From Berberis thunbergii (Eukaryota; Streptophyta; Magnoliopsida; Ranunculales; Berberidaceae), in contig QNQO01006953.1 in assembly GCA_003290165.1 (NCBI GenBank), positions 1 through 64,000 of the forward strand: a stretch of 64,000 nucleotides of DNA. The letters run 5' to 3'. A program made the translations under genes and the position numbers. The notes below the pieces were generated by a model. That model was not told where the DNA came from. It ran no database searches and saw only the letters and a program-made list of their open reading frames with translations. This document shows, in pieces, positions 32,401 to 44,400 of this stretch. Each line of letters starts with the position of its first letter. The first letter of the stretch is position 1.

Positions 32401-35400
32401 ACGAAGAACCCCCATAACAATTGGAATACACTCCCACATGGGTGGTCTGTGTTTGCTCCGTCATTGTTTTCATTTCTCTTGTCATCGAAAGAATTCTTCA
32501 CCAATTTGGAAAGGTAAGTCCATTGTATTTGCCAGTGTTGTTAAGGCGGACGCCTAGGCGCGCCTCAAGGCGGTTTGGCAAAGGGGCGCCTCAAATTGGA
32601 GCGAGGCGGAGTGGTAAAGTGAGGCGTCCGCCTTGGGCTGCCTCACGCCTCACCCGCCTTAGACACCTCGGATCGCCTCATCCTTTTAAGCCTTAAAACT
32701 CAAATACACCCCAAAAAGCGCAAAAGCCTTTTAGGGTTTGGGGTAGGGTTAAATAGAGCTTGTAATCAAGATAGAGAGATCAAATTTGGGGGCTGCAACT
32801 GCTCATTCAGATCTTTCAGTCTTTCCTTCAACAACTCAATGCTTTCCTTCAAATCAGATCAGCAAATCAGGTATTTCTTCCTTCTAATCTTCTTCCCTGA
32901 TCAGGTATGTTGCGTTTTTTTTTTTTTAATGATCTGTTGAGAGAACTGCTGGTTTTATGAACAATGGACTCATCTTTACGAGCTCTAATAAGGCAATCAA
33001 AAATCTCTTGATTGGTAACTTTAAAATCTCTATGCTCTATTCGTGGAGCCAAGTCCCAATTAGTTATTGAACCATTTCTGATTGTGACGTCTGCCATGGC
33101 ACGTTGCCAAAGATGTCTTTGAATAATATGGAGAGGTTGGTTAGCCATCCATCTATCTTTCCATAAGTTAACCCTCCTGCTCAAAATGAATTATTGGTCT
33201 CAAAACTTTGTTTCAAATTTGTGACACACTTCAACAGATGGCACACCCATAAGGAGTGTTAACTCTCTTGGTGAACCACCCGAAACCTTATGGACCATAC
33301 TTATCTTAAATAATCTATCTCCTTCAAGTTTGTCAATCTTACAATTTCTTTTGAGTTTTTTTTTCGACTTTCAAACAATCACAATCTACTTATGTCATTG
33401 ATGCACAAATATATGATCAGAATATAAAAATAATACGATCAGAATATCATTTTTATCAATAGCACCCTGCAGTGCAGGCCTGTTATTATGAACTAGCAAG
33501 CAATACATGTTCCCAATAAAAGCTTCCGAAAATTTCTTCAATGGAGCAACAAATATTTAGTTTCTTCAATATTGCACAAACACTATTTATCATTTTGTTT
33601 GTTTCTTCAATCCAAAGTCCAAGCCTGCAAAACCTGGAAATATTTAGTTAATATCAAGAAATGTTGTTACTATCTTTCAAATAGGTTTTGGTAAGAGACT
33701 GTTACTACGAATAAATAAACAAAGAATAAAATGGTGTTGAAAATTATTATTATGGGATATTTGGATTTTCCGTTCATCTTCTTTCTTTAGTTTATGATTG
33801 TTGATGAATATTACTTATCTAAATATGTTTCAATTTATTATAATAAAAAATCTTTAAAAATGATAAAGACCGCCTCGGTGAAGTGAGGCGTTTTCAGGCT
33901 CATCCACCTCCCCGTCGCCTCGGCGCCTTAACTACATTGGTATTTGCATTTATTCTCTCTCTTTATATTCTCATTCTCATGGAATGATGTATGTATCCAT
34001 CGATCATTCATCTTTCTGTTTCGATATTCTTTAGGATTTCAGTTAATTTTTTTTGCAGTACTTGAAGAAGAACCAGAAATCTCTCTTTGAAGCTTTACAA
34101 AAAGTCAAATAAGGTCTTTTTTTCTCTCACACTTTGATGATGGATGCTCATCACATCGTCATTTCCATTTTGTAGAGTAAGAAGGATAACACTTAGCTTG
34201 AGCCTTGATGGGATGTATGAGTGTATTCCTCGAGTTGAGTTGCTGTTGTAATGCTGTTTTATTTAAACAACGTAACCGTTTGAAACCATACCATTCTAAA
34301 CGGTTTGAGTTAGGTTTGGTCTCAATGTTCAAAATGAGAGAATCCGGACCAAACCGGATCCGTCATTTTCTTATGAACCCTAGAGTTATTAACTAGTTTT
34401 AGTCACAATTCAAGTAATTTTATTGATCAATGGACTTTAGGTATTCTTCTCTTCGTTGTAGTTGAGTTAGGCATGAGAAGCGCTACTTATAAGAAGAATT
34501 TTGGGTCAGTAGCGCCAATCTGAAAATTATTTTGAGCATGTCAATGGGTTGTGGTTGATTTAAAACGTCTCTAATGGGCACTCTCAAATGTCAAATTCCA
34601 TTGAAACAAGAAGAGATTAGACGATTATGGAAAGATTAAAAGTGTTACAAAAGGTCCCCGAACATCAAGAATCCTCGAGTAGAGATTGAGTAACCCTAAG
34701 GGGACCTCATGCCTAACCCAACTAGAAAGAGAAGCACTTGCACTAATCCTAAACCTCTCAATAGCACCGGACTATATTCAATTGCCTTGGCCCAATTATT
34801 CACTACTAACAACCATATTAGCCTGAGCGCATATAGATCATGAATTTGCCCTCTAATTTGTCTTAGCGGATTTCTAGTTAGAAGAATTGTCTAACATGCA
34901 ATATCTATATAATTTGGGGCTCTATCAAGGCTCCAAATTCAGTTTTTTCCCTTCATGGTGTATTGCTCAACTTTAGAGTGCTACAGTGTCACACCTTAGT
35001 CAAGGTGGACGGTGGCCAAGGCTCCTAAGCAATCCTAGGTATATTTGGAAAAAAAACAAAAAAAAAACATTATACAAACAATTTAAATGATAACCTAATT
35101 TGTTTTCACACTTACAACATGATCAAAATTTTGAAATAAGTAAAAATTTGAACTTATATTCTTGAAGAAAATGCTCAGACTCGCCTCGCCAGGGCAATAG
35201 TCGTAGACCTTGGCGTTTCACCCCTAACAATAGAGCTCAAAGTAAAGAAGTGGCATACAATTTCCCTTGTTGTGGTTGTTAATTATTGTTGCATTTGTTA
35301 TTCTTGGTTATGGTGATAACTTCACATTGAACTTCCATGCATTAGTTTTGTCATATGCTATATTCACACTGGCCAACAACGTGTTATCCTAGTTGTTGAT

Positions 35401-38400
35401 TTTTTTTTTGGGGATAAATCAAACATTCTCATTGCAAAGAAAACTGAGGGTTACATGAGTGAGATGCTCTAAAAATAACAAAACACTAAAATGAAACCAC
35501 AAAAGAAGAGCTGGCATGAAAGAAACACACAAAACCCTTAAATAGAAATTTAAATCTTTGTATTATGAGTAGCTCAATCAATGAGGATAAGAGAAAAGGG
35601 CATCCCGGGGACAAACTTCCACACAATCAACCGTTGGATCTGTGTTATTAAATTGGTGATTAATCTCTTATCGCCAGTAGAGCGTTACGATTTTCGAATG
35701 AATTGTTTCAACAATCTCTAGCCCGAGTAATCGGCGATTTCTTACCGATTTGCTGATTAATCGCTTTCAAAATTCACCAATTAATCAGTCTACTGTAAAT
35801 GTTATAAATAAACGAGATAAAATTAATGTTAAATTTTCTCATTTCGCTTTAATCTCATGAATACTCTAACTCATAGGGCAGTAACACGTGTGTGAAAAGG
35901 TTTTTGTGAAGGAAAAAAAATATATATATATACATTATATAATCTAAGAAGAGAGAAAAACGACCAAATGAAAATAACAGTCCAAAAGCTAAGGAATATA
36001 AAAAGGCACCTATATCTAACATTGAATTTTTATTTTGTTATAATTAGCCTTAAGTTGTGGTATTATGTGATGTATTACTACTTCAATATACATAAGTTTA
36101 AAAAATGTCGTAAACAAATTATTGAAGAATATTGAAAATATGTGTATAAAAGGTAGGCCGTTAATTCCGATTAATTTTGATTAATGTCGATAAATCTCAT
36201 ATCGCTTTTGAACCGATTAGGCTCCGATTAACGATTTAACTACATCGCGTTGGATAGACAAATTTTCTGGTTATTTTCCAAATGGTGCTAGGGGCAAGCT
36301 TTTTAGTCCACAAACATGCTACCAAATAATCCACATAACGATTAGAATTAGTCTTTCCAGTTCCATTTTTTCTTCCACTAGAATAAATCATCATTTGGAT
36401 GTGCCCAATTCGTTTCCCCAATAATGATCGCCCATTAGGGGTAGGCATCCCATCCCGCAATCCCGATCCCGTCCCGTCCCGATTTTTTTGAGTTTTAATG
36501 GGATTGAATAATTTCATCCCGATCCCGTCCCATCCCGATCTAGAATGGGATGGGATGGGATGAAGATTTTCAATCCCGCCAATCCCACCAATCTCGTCCC
36601 GAGCTAATTTTTTAATATTTATTATTAATATTTTTATTTATTTATTTATTTTTATTCATATAAACTTACAGATGACTGACAAAAACTCATGGTGTTTGCA
36701 GTGGTAACAGAAATGTTACTTCAAGAAATAAATATTCATTAAGTAAGAGAAAGATAGCAACTATTGCTTGGATTCCCAATAAAAGTGGCTCCAATTATTT
36801 AACTTACAAATATTTATAATACCAGGTGAAGATGAAAAATAAAAATTAACTAGTAATACATATTCAGAAGGGAACATTCAGGGGCGGAGCCAAGAATTTG
36901 AGATGCCCCGGGCTGTAAATTTTTTTTTTTATAATTACAATATATGTATTGATGATAAACCATTATGAATATGTTAGAGCATCACTAATATGTCTATATT
37001 TCTTCCCTAACAAAAATGAAATGTCATTTTGTCAAGGAACCATGAATTTTGTTTCCCACAGTAATGAAATTGTAAAATCAGTTGGGAGGCCATCACAGCG
37101 ACACAATACTCTTAGTGGGTCCCATTTATCATGTCATTTTTCTAAAAGTCAGCCCACTTGACTTCATTGTTAGGGGATTTAGTGGCTACCCTTATATTTG
37201 CATGTCACATCTATATCTAATTATAAGAAAGTTATTTTTCACGCTCTTATATGATAATAATCTTCGCAGCAGTCACAGGCAGCACGCTGATCCCGTCCCG
37301 TCCCGAACCCATTTGGGATGGGATGAAATCGGGATGGGGTTTTTTCCATCCCGTCTCGTCCCGATCTCGTATGAACGGGATGGGATAGGGATGGGTATAT
37401 CTCGTCCCATCCCGTCCCGTGCCCACCCCTATCGCCCATATCTCTATAGAGAAAGGACATGTGAGGAACAAATGAGAGATAGATTTTATGTGGCATTCAT
37501 AAAGGGATGTTGTTTGGGTGAGTGAGGCTATGCTTAGCCAAGTTGTTGATTGTGAGAATTTTCTCGTGCGCTCATAGGCGTATGGTATGACAAGTTCAGG
37601 TCTCGAGCCCTATCAGGCGTTTAATGGTTTTGGGATCCAATAAAAACCTTGCTTGCACAAAGATTTACACACAAATACGAGTTGTTGGACGGTCGCCTAA
37701 AAAACCAATAATACATAAAGATGTCTGTTGATTATGACTAACACATTTTTTTTTCTGCTATATTTATAATCATATCATATACTTATAAATTTATATTGCT
37801 ACATATTTTCCTGTATAAACATTTATAAAATATGAAAACCTTTGAAAGATGCATAAAAAGAAGTTGATGATCTAAGCATGTAGTGTCCTGGCGTCCTATA
37901 CGTAACGGGGCAGGGGATTTTTTTCTTCGAAAATGAAGTGTCCTTGCATAGGTTTTATCCATCAAAAGCTAGTCGTTTCTTTGCTGAAGCTGTGAGAAGA
38001 ATCTTTTGAGCTTTTGTTCTTAAGTACTACTATTGTTATTTGCTCTTAAAGAGTAAAACATTTCTATGGGAAAGTATGCCCATCCCTTGGTTCTATTGAG
38101 AATGGTGGTAGTAGGGATTTTCTTTTTATTTTTTAATTCTAATAAAGCAATAACTGTAAAAAAAAAAAAAAATAGGCCATCGATAATAAATTGAGTTTTC
38201 AAGAAATGGAAAATTTTCTATGCTTTAGTCAAGCTAATGACAAATATTCAAATCCACAATTCCTACCCTTCTTTTACAATAAGGCAGAAAAGAAATTGAG
38301 AGTTTGCTGTCTTAATTGTTCAGAATTGATTGCAGGACTTTAGCCTGGGCTGGCATATTTTACTTGCTTTCCAGACATTGGGGGTTGTCTTTGGAGATGT

Positions 38401-41400
38401 TGGAACAAGTCCATTATATACTTTCAGTGTGATGTTCAGCAAGTCTCCTATTCGTGGGAAGGAAGATGTTCTTGGAGCGTTATCTATGGTTTTATATACC
38501 TTAATTCTGATACCTCTGATCAAGTATGTATTTGTTGTTCTCTGGGCCAATGACGATGGTGAAGGTATGCTGGAGAATGTACTCCAAGCCTTTTTTTTTT
38601 AACTCAAAGGTTTATAGATACTATTCTACATCATTAATCTAAGTGAAGTTTTCTTGTACTGTAAATGTTGCAGGTGGCACTTTTGCCTTGTATTCATTGA
38701 TCTGTAGGCATGCAAAAGTCAGTCTTCTTCCAAATCAGCTCCCTTCTGACACTCGTATATCCAGTTTCAGGCTGAAGGTGCCCTCCCCAGAACTTGAGAG
38801 GTCACTAAAAATTAAGGAGCGCCTAGAGGCTTCCTTGACACTAAAAAACTTCTCTTGATGTTAGTGCTTGCTGGAACTTCTATGGTGATAGCTGATGGAG
38901 TTGTTACCCCAGCAATGTCAGGTTTGATATCTTATGTTTGTATTATATGGGGGATCTCCTACTAAAGTAGTAAATTTGTTAGGTATAGTTGGTATAGTCA
39001 TTTAGGCCATATGTGTTTAGAATGGTTATCCAAAGCTCTAAGCAACCAAAACAGGTATATATTTATATATAATCCATGGAGGGTCATCATTGACTAGCTC
39101 TCAAACAAAATAATTTTTTAGCTTTTCCCAACACATTGTATGAAAGGTTCGGATAAACTATTTTGGAACTGAAAATAAATACAAATATATTATGTACAAT
39201 CTAAAGTAGTAGTAAAAAAGATTACGATATTTTGGAATTGTAAAAAAAGAAGGAAAGAGATTCAAAAAAATAAAATTTCCCCAAGATTCATGTTGGTCAA
39301 CTTATGTCATGCCCTCCAATTGAAATGAACATTCAATTCCAATTTGTTCAGTCAATCACAATATGACGATTCTTCGTTTGTATTTTGTATAAGAATTTTT
39401 ATGTTATCCGGTTTCGGCGTACTATTAAACAAAAAACAATGTTCTTATAGAACTATTCCCATTTCATTTAAGTTCATTCAATTCAACAATTGGCCAAGAT
39501 TTGATATTTAATTGCATGCAATTAAATATCAAATGTCATTAGCTTTAGCTTATAATGTATTTATTTTGGTTGCAGTCATGTCAGCTGTCAGCGGTTTAAA
39601 GGTTGGAATAGCTGAAGTTGAGCAAGGTACAATGCTGACCAAGTGTCTTTTTTTCATCTCTATCTTTCTTTAGCTCTTTCAACTATTGATGGTGATCCAG
39701 TTAGGGGTCAATTTGTATCTGTGGTATATTCCAGTTGGTTTATCAGTTATCTGCAGCCTTGTAACCCATCTTCTCCTTGTTTTTATTCAAGTAACCCAAT
39801 GAAACTGCTGCATTGCAATAAAGCAGTTTGCACACACCACAGGAACATCTTGCGGAATATTCCACTGGGTGCATTTTGTGGGTGACCTGCCATTTCTTTA
39901 GTTTTTTTCCCATCTTTGGCTTACATATTGTAAAAATTCCATCAGAAAGTAGATTTTTTCTATCAAAATGAGGTTGATCTTTCAAACTATATAACTACTA
40001 GAAGTTTCAAAGTTAGGTGTTATAGTCTTGTTTGAGAGGATAAGATCCTCGAGCAATTATGCGCTTGACCGAACAAAAGCTTTGGAACACCACCCGTCTT
40101 TGTTTTTCCCGTTCAATCTTTCGATTACCAAATCAATTTACCATTTTTGCTTTCGAAACAAATTCCCTTCTTAGCAAATCAAAGAAGCCCATCACTCACT
40201 TGGAAATTTACCCTTTTTTTGTACAATTCTTTGAGAGTATTTCGAGTATTGTTTATCAAGTCCCTTGCATATGTTTCATGTAGTATCACAACATAGTGTC
40301 AAGCATACTAGAATTCATACCATGAAATAAAGCAGATGAAGATGTAGATGATTGTGTTTCTGTTCATGTTTAAACGAATTTCGTGTTTATCAGTATATCT
40401 AACTACTTTATCCCTGTATTATCTTTGAGTATGAGAAAATAGATGTCAAAATAAGAATAAACAAAAAATAAAAAAAAAGGAAGCAAGACTCTTATACAAA
40501 AGGACTAACTATATGGATACCTTAATGATTGGTTCTCCCTTGTCTTTTGTCTATGTTAAGGGTGTGATGGGTAAGCAAGTACTATTCTTTTTCCCTTTAA
40601 CAGATATATTTCCACTTTTTTTGCAATGTAAGAAGTTATGCTAATTATTAATTTCTTACTCTTTATTTTGCAGATCAGGTGGTGATGATTTCAGTCGCTT
40701 TTCTTGTAATTCTGTTCAGTGTACAGAAGTTTGGGACAAGCAAAGTGGGACTTGCAGTAGGTCCGGCTTTGTTCATATGGTTTTGTTGCCTTGGGGGCAT
40801 TGGCATCTACAATCTCTTAAAATATGACACGGGTGTATTGAGGGCATTTAACCCAATACACATTTATTACTATTTCAAGAGGAACTCAACACAGGCTTGG
40901 TTGTCCCTTGGTGGTTGTCTTCTGTGTGCAACAGGTAATTCTCGCTTTGGTAATTATGAACTATGTGATATTAAATACCTAATTTATTTATTTATATATA
41001 TATATATATTTATTTTTTTAATGTTGCGTAGACTGTAATCTTCTGTTTTCTCTGTCCTCTTTGACTTACAATATTAGATCCTTTTCTTATGGACACCACT
41101 TCTTTGTATAAATGTAATCACACTGTGATTAAACTTGTGATTTTTATGATGTTCATTGTTGTCTGCTATCAGTACTCACGGGGCTTCATAAACGGATGGT
41201 ACTTTTTCCTTCTTTATTTTATTTAAACTCAATTTAGATAAGATAACTAGGGACTTATATAGCTCAGACCTACAATAAAGTTATTTGTGAATTCATGAAA
41301 TTTTTGGAGGACTGCAATGCCCAGCTAGCTTAGTTGGTAATACTTGTGTGCTAGTTAGTTGGTAAGACTTGTGAGGATGGTACTGAGTTCCAAGAATCAA

Positions 41401-44400
41401 AGATTGACACAGCGTGTTATAGTTTTGAGATCCATAATACTCATGCTTGTTTTTCAATTAAAAAAAGTTAAGCTTTTGTTATTCTCTTATGGATGTGTTT
41501 TTCTCATTTGAACGACTTTGCATAATACATCACCTTTCAGGCTCGGAGGCGATGTTTGCAGACCTTTGCTACTTTCCAGTGAGATCTGTTCAGGTAAACG
41601 AAAAAAGATCTGGTAGATCATCTCTTTCACATTTTAGTTGTTCTCAATTCCATACTTTTCCTTAGCCATGTGTTTCTTGATTGCTGTGTTAATTGTCATT
41701 GCAGTTGACTTTTGTATTTCTGGTTCTACCTTGCCTTCTTTTGGGCTACCTTGGTCAAGCTGCATACCTTGTGCAAAATCAAGATAAATATGAACAAGTT
41801 TTCTTTTCATCTGTTCCAAGTAAGTGTAAAGTGCATGCTTTATGTTATTTGCATCAATTGGTGAATATATTAGTTTTTTTTTTGCTAGTTTTTTCATGAA
41901 GAAATTTGATTTCACTGAGTACAATGTGTGTTTTGAAAATTACACATTTTCAAGTAAATTAACTTAAAACTTACATACGCATACTTGTTATCTACAGGTG
42001 GTGCTCTCTGGCCAGTCGTTATCGTAGCTAACATTGCTGCACTTATTGCCAGTCGGACAATGACAACAGCCACATTTTCATGCATTAAACAATCAACTGC
42101 ACTTGGTTGTTTTCCTCGCCTAAAAATCATTCACACATCTCGGAAGTTCATGGGGCAGATATATATTCCAGTCATAAACTGGTTTCTTCTATTTTTCTGT
42201 CTGGTGTTTGTTTGCACCTTCGTCAGCATAAATGAGATCGGGAATGCATATGGTAATTTCTTTTTAACTTGCTTAAAGCCTTAAACTTAATTATGTTTTA
42301 GTTTTTATCTATGTGGCGACATGGATACAAAGTGTCGAACACGTTGGCCAGAAAAACACAATAGAAGATACGCTAGGACACACTTTTACACTTCAGTATT
42401 ATTTACTTTTCAGCGGTAAATTTTGAACTATTACTCATAGGACAATATTGCTACTTGTGTACTACTAACTTGCCATCATATGCTTTTATCATTAGTATAG
42501 AATTGAAACTTTTAAAAGATATGTGAAAAAGTTGATGATAATAGGAGTATGCGACATGATATGTGTTGACACACCTTTTTTTTGTAGAAATAGTGTCGTT
42601 ACATAGGTTTTTTTGTTTATCTATTGAGCACTAAATTTATTAAAATAAGATAGGGAAAGAAACAAAGGGGACAAGAACAGCTAATCCACGGATCCTAGTA
42701 CAGCAAGAAAGCTCTAAAAGAAACTGAGCCCCCCAAGAACCCCCTAAATTGGATCCATCTATATTACAACAAATTTATCCGTCCCCCAAAACACAGAAAT
42801 AAAGATCATGCAGTCAGCAAAAATCTCTCCCTCTCTACCTACCACCCCAACAACTATTTTCCATTGGATTTAATTTATTAGATTATTGTCATTTTCCTTT
42901 CTTCTTTGTCATGCCCCTAGCAACTGTTTTCATTAGACTTATCTTTAAGGCAATTTTGAAGATGCATCCATCACCAACAATCTAATTTTTTGATAAATGT
43001 GGGAGTTGAACTCCCATGAACACGGAAATCAAACTCCTTATCGCGACACTGAAAAACTCAAGGAATTGTAGGGTGTGTATAAAGATGAGAATAACAAGTT
43101 TGTTCAGACTTACCTATATCTTTCAATGAGATGACAAAAGTATATTTCCAAGAGGAAAGCTTCCTTCAATACAATATGTTAGTACTTTAAGTTTAAGATT
43201 ATTACTAATTACTATTAGCATGTTGAGAATTAATCAACCACCATTCATCATGATGGAGAGGAGTAAAAGGACAAAATACATAATGAAACAATTGAAAAGG
43301 TACCCCCATACATGTTGTAGATTTGTCAGGATAAAACCTTACCTTGCGAGCTGGTCCCATGCTATCCTGGTTGGAGTAAAGTATTAAGTACCCTATTGCA
43401 GGCGACTACGCCACAAAAAATATATACCCATGCACGTCCGTGGAAAATGCCATTTGAGGAAAAGCTTGTAACAAGTTAGGTAGAAGATACAAGACATGGA
43501 CTTTCTTAAGGAAAAAAGTATGACCAATTCTAGGTTTCTCATAGCCAATGACAGACACACGCATCGTATCAATACATACATGACACGCCGACTCAACAAA
43601 TTTTCAAAAATTAGGATTCGGCGACACAACTACACGTCATGCCTTTCTTTTTAATCAATTCGTATGAATATAAACCACAATCCAACAAATAAAAAGTTTA
43701 AATATAAGAAAAATTTTATGATGAAAATGAAATACAAACAGTGTCTCATCTTTGTTGCAAGTATGGAAAAATATAAATTAATATGAAAGAGAAAATGTAA
43801 AGAAGAAGATAGTGGTGCGAAGCGGAAAGAAGATACACTATGTTGCAAGAAAAAACAAAGTTGAGTAAAGAAAAAGTAAAGGAGAAAAGAAGCAAAGGAG
43901 AAAACCATAAAGATTAAGAAGCATGGACAATGTAGCCTCTGTGTTTTCATTTTTTTATTTACTTTAATTACTATATATAATTTCTCTAGGAAACGTACAC
44001 GACTCGGGGCCTTCTACCTCCACGCAGCATTGCTCCGTCAGACTTTCGCCCATTGCTGAAAATTCCCCATTGCTGCCTCCCGTAGGAGTCTGTGTCGTGT
44101 CTCAGTCCTCGTGTGGTTGATCATCCTCTCGGACCAGCTAGTAATCATCACCTTGGTAAGCTATTGTCTCACCAATTAGTTAATCAGACGTGAGCCCCTC
44201 AGGCAAATTCCTCCTTTTGCTCCTCAGCCTATGGGGTATTAGCAGCCAATTTCAGCTCTTGTTCCCCTCCCAAGGGCAGGTGGCAAACACCACTTCCCGT
44301 CTGAATCACAACTTCACAACTAAAAGTCTCACAGTTAAGATGGATTAAGAACATTTAAATTAGATGATTATTTGAGCCCACCTAAAAATAAAATAAAGCT

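Larger units (their letters stand above)
31843..34250 (+). pseudogene. SDH2: Captured SDHB (succinate dehydrogenase iron-sulfur subunit) fragment
   Basis: From ATG at 31843 one frame reads [26 protein letters not shown], an Arg/Ser-rich presequence-like start in which CGA has become TGA, then [30 protein letters not shown] and [11 protein letters not shown]. After a frame change it gives [20 protein letters not shown] and [10 protein letters not shown] (to about 32218). The real protein carries electrons from SDH1 to ubiquinone in mitochondrial complex II. About 20 residues after KDC are deleted and the first [2Fe-2S] cysteine of RRSC is Tyr. Further on, after intron-like sequence, a block following 'ttgtag' (from about 34177) reads SKKD..., and in a shifted frame LDGMYECI, matching the next SDHB segment before the second iron-sulfur module. 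Retained intron-like gaps suggest capture of genomic DNA, not cDNA. Confidence 0.78.
31462..34382. mobile_element. hAT-like element, 'TAGGGGTGGGCA' family, copy 2, carrying SDHB gene fragment
   Basis: The left end TAGGGGTGGGTCGAGGAACCGCGG and subterminal 'ttttgctcc/taaacggtcc' match the right end of 9743-11259 read inverted. The right zone (34262-34365: ttctaaacggtttgagttaggttt, tcaaaatgagagaatccggacc) matches its left end inverted. Minus the nested 1,407-bp hAT and its 8-bp duplication, the element is about 1.5 kb, the size of copy 1. The interior is unrelated to copy 1 and contains a multi-exon succinate dehydrogenase SDHB fragment. The extreme right terminus is degraded (aaccctag) and no target-site duplication was found. 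Confidence 0.7.
35390..37530 (-). mobile_element. LINE 3' fragment (zf-RVT region), minus strand, split by two MITEs
   Basis: After removing 35640-36247 and 36436-37431, the minus strand reads [15 protein letters not shown] (near 37440-37500), then NELGTSK-like, WKKKWNWKD and [13 protein letters not shown] (36256-36430). The 'HLFFTC..S..IW' block is the end of the zf-RVT domain of plant LINEs, so this is a truncated L1 remnant. Stops and frameshifts are present. Confidence 0.6.
29437..38335 (+). other. KUP7-like intron 1 (8.9 kb, transposon-rich)
   Basis: Bounded by GTGTGT and TTGCAG. It contains a pair of direct 230-bp repeats (30671-30898, 34462-34690), a hAT-like element with a captured SDHB fragment (31462-34382), a nested hAT (32533-33939), a minus-strand LINE fragment (35390-37530) with two hAT MITEs, and a SINE-like piece (37536-37680). 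29470-30660 and 38000-38300 hold nothing recognisable apart from AT-rich sequence. Confidence 0.85.

Noticed and set aside
34990..35220. Possible further hAT element ('aaggtggacggtggccaagg' ... 'cgcctcgccaggg')
   Set aside because: The ends are too degraded to align as inverted repeats and no target duplication was found.
37082..37525. ORFs on both strands rich in Arg, Gly, Asp and Met
   Set aside because: They read through the gggatggga repeats of the hAT element at 36436-37431 and continue across its border.
41311..41455. tRNA gene at 'gctagcttagttggtaa'
   Set aside because: Box-A- and box-B-like motifs are present, but the sequence does not close into a cloverleaf and box B is poor. At most it is an old SINE head in KUP7 intron 5.
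43993..44310. Functional rRNA gene
   Set aside because: Only about a fifth of a 16S gene is present, with many changes at conserved positions, inside a spliced nuclear gene. It is a plastid-derived insertion.
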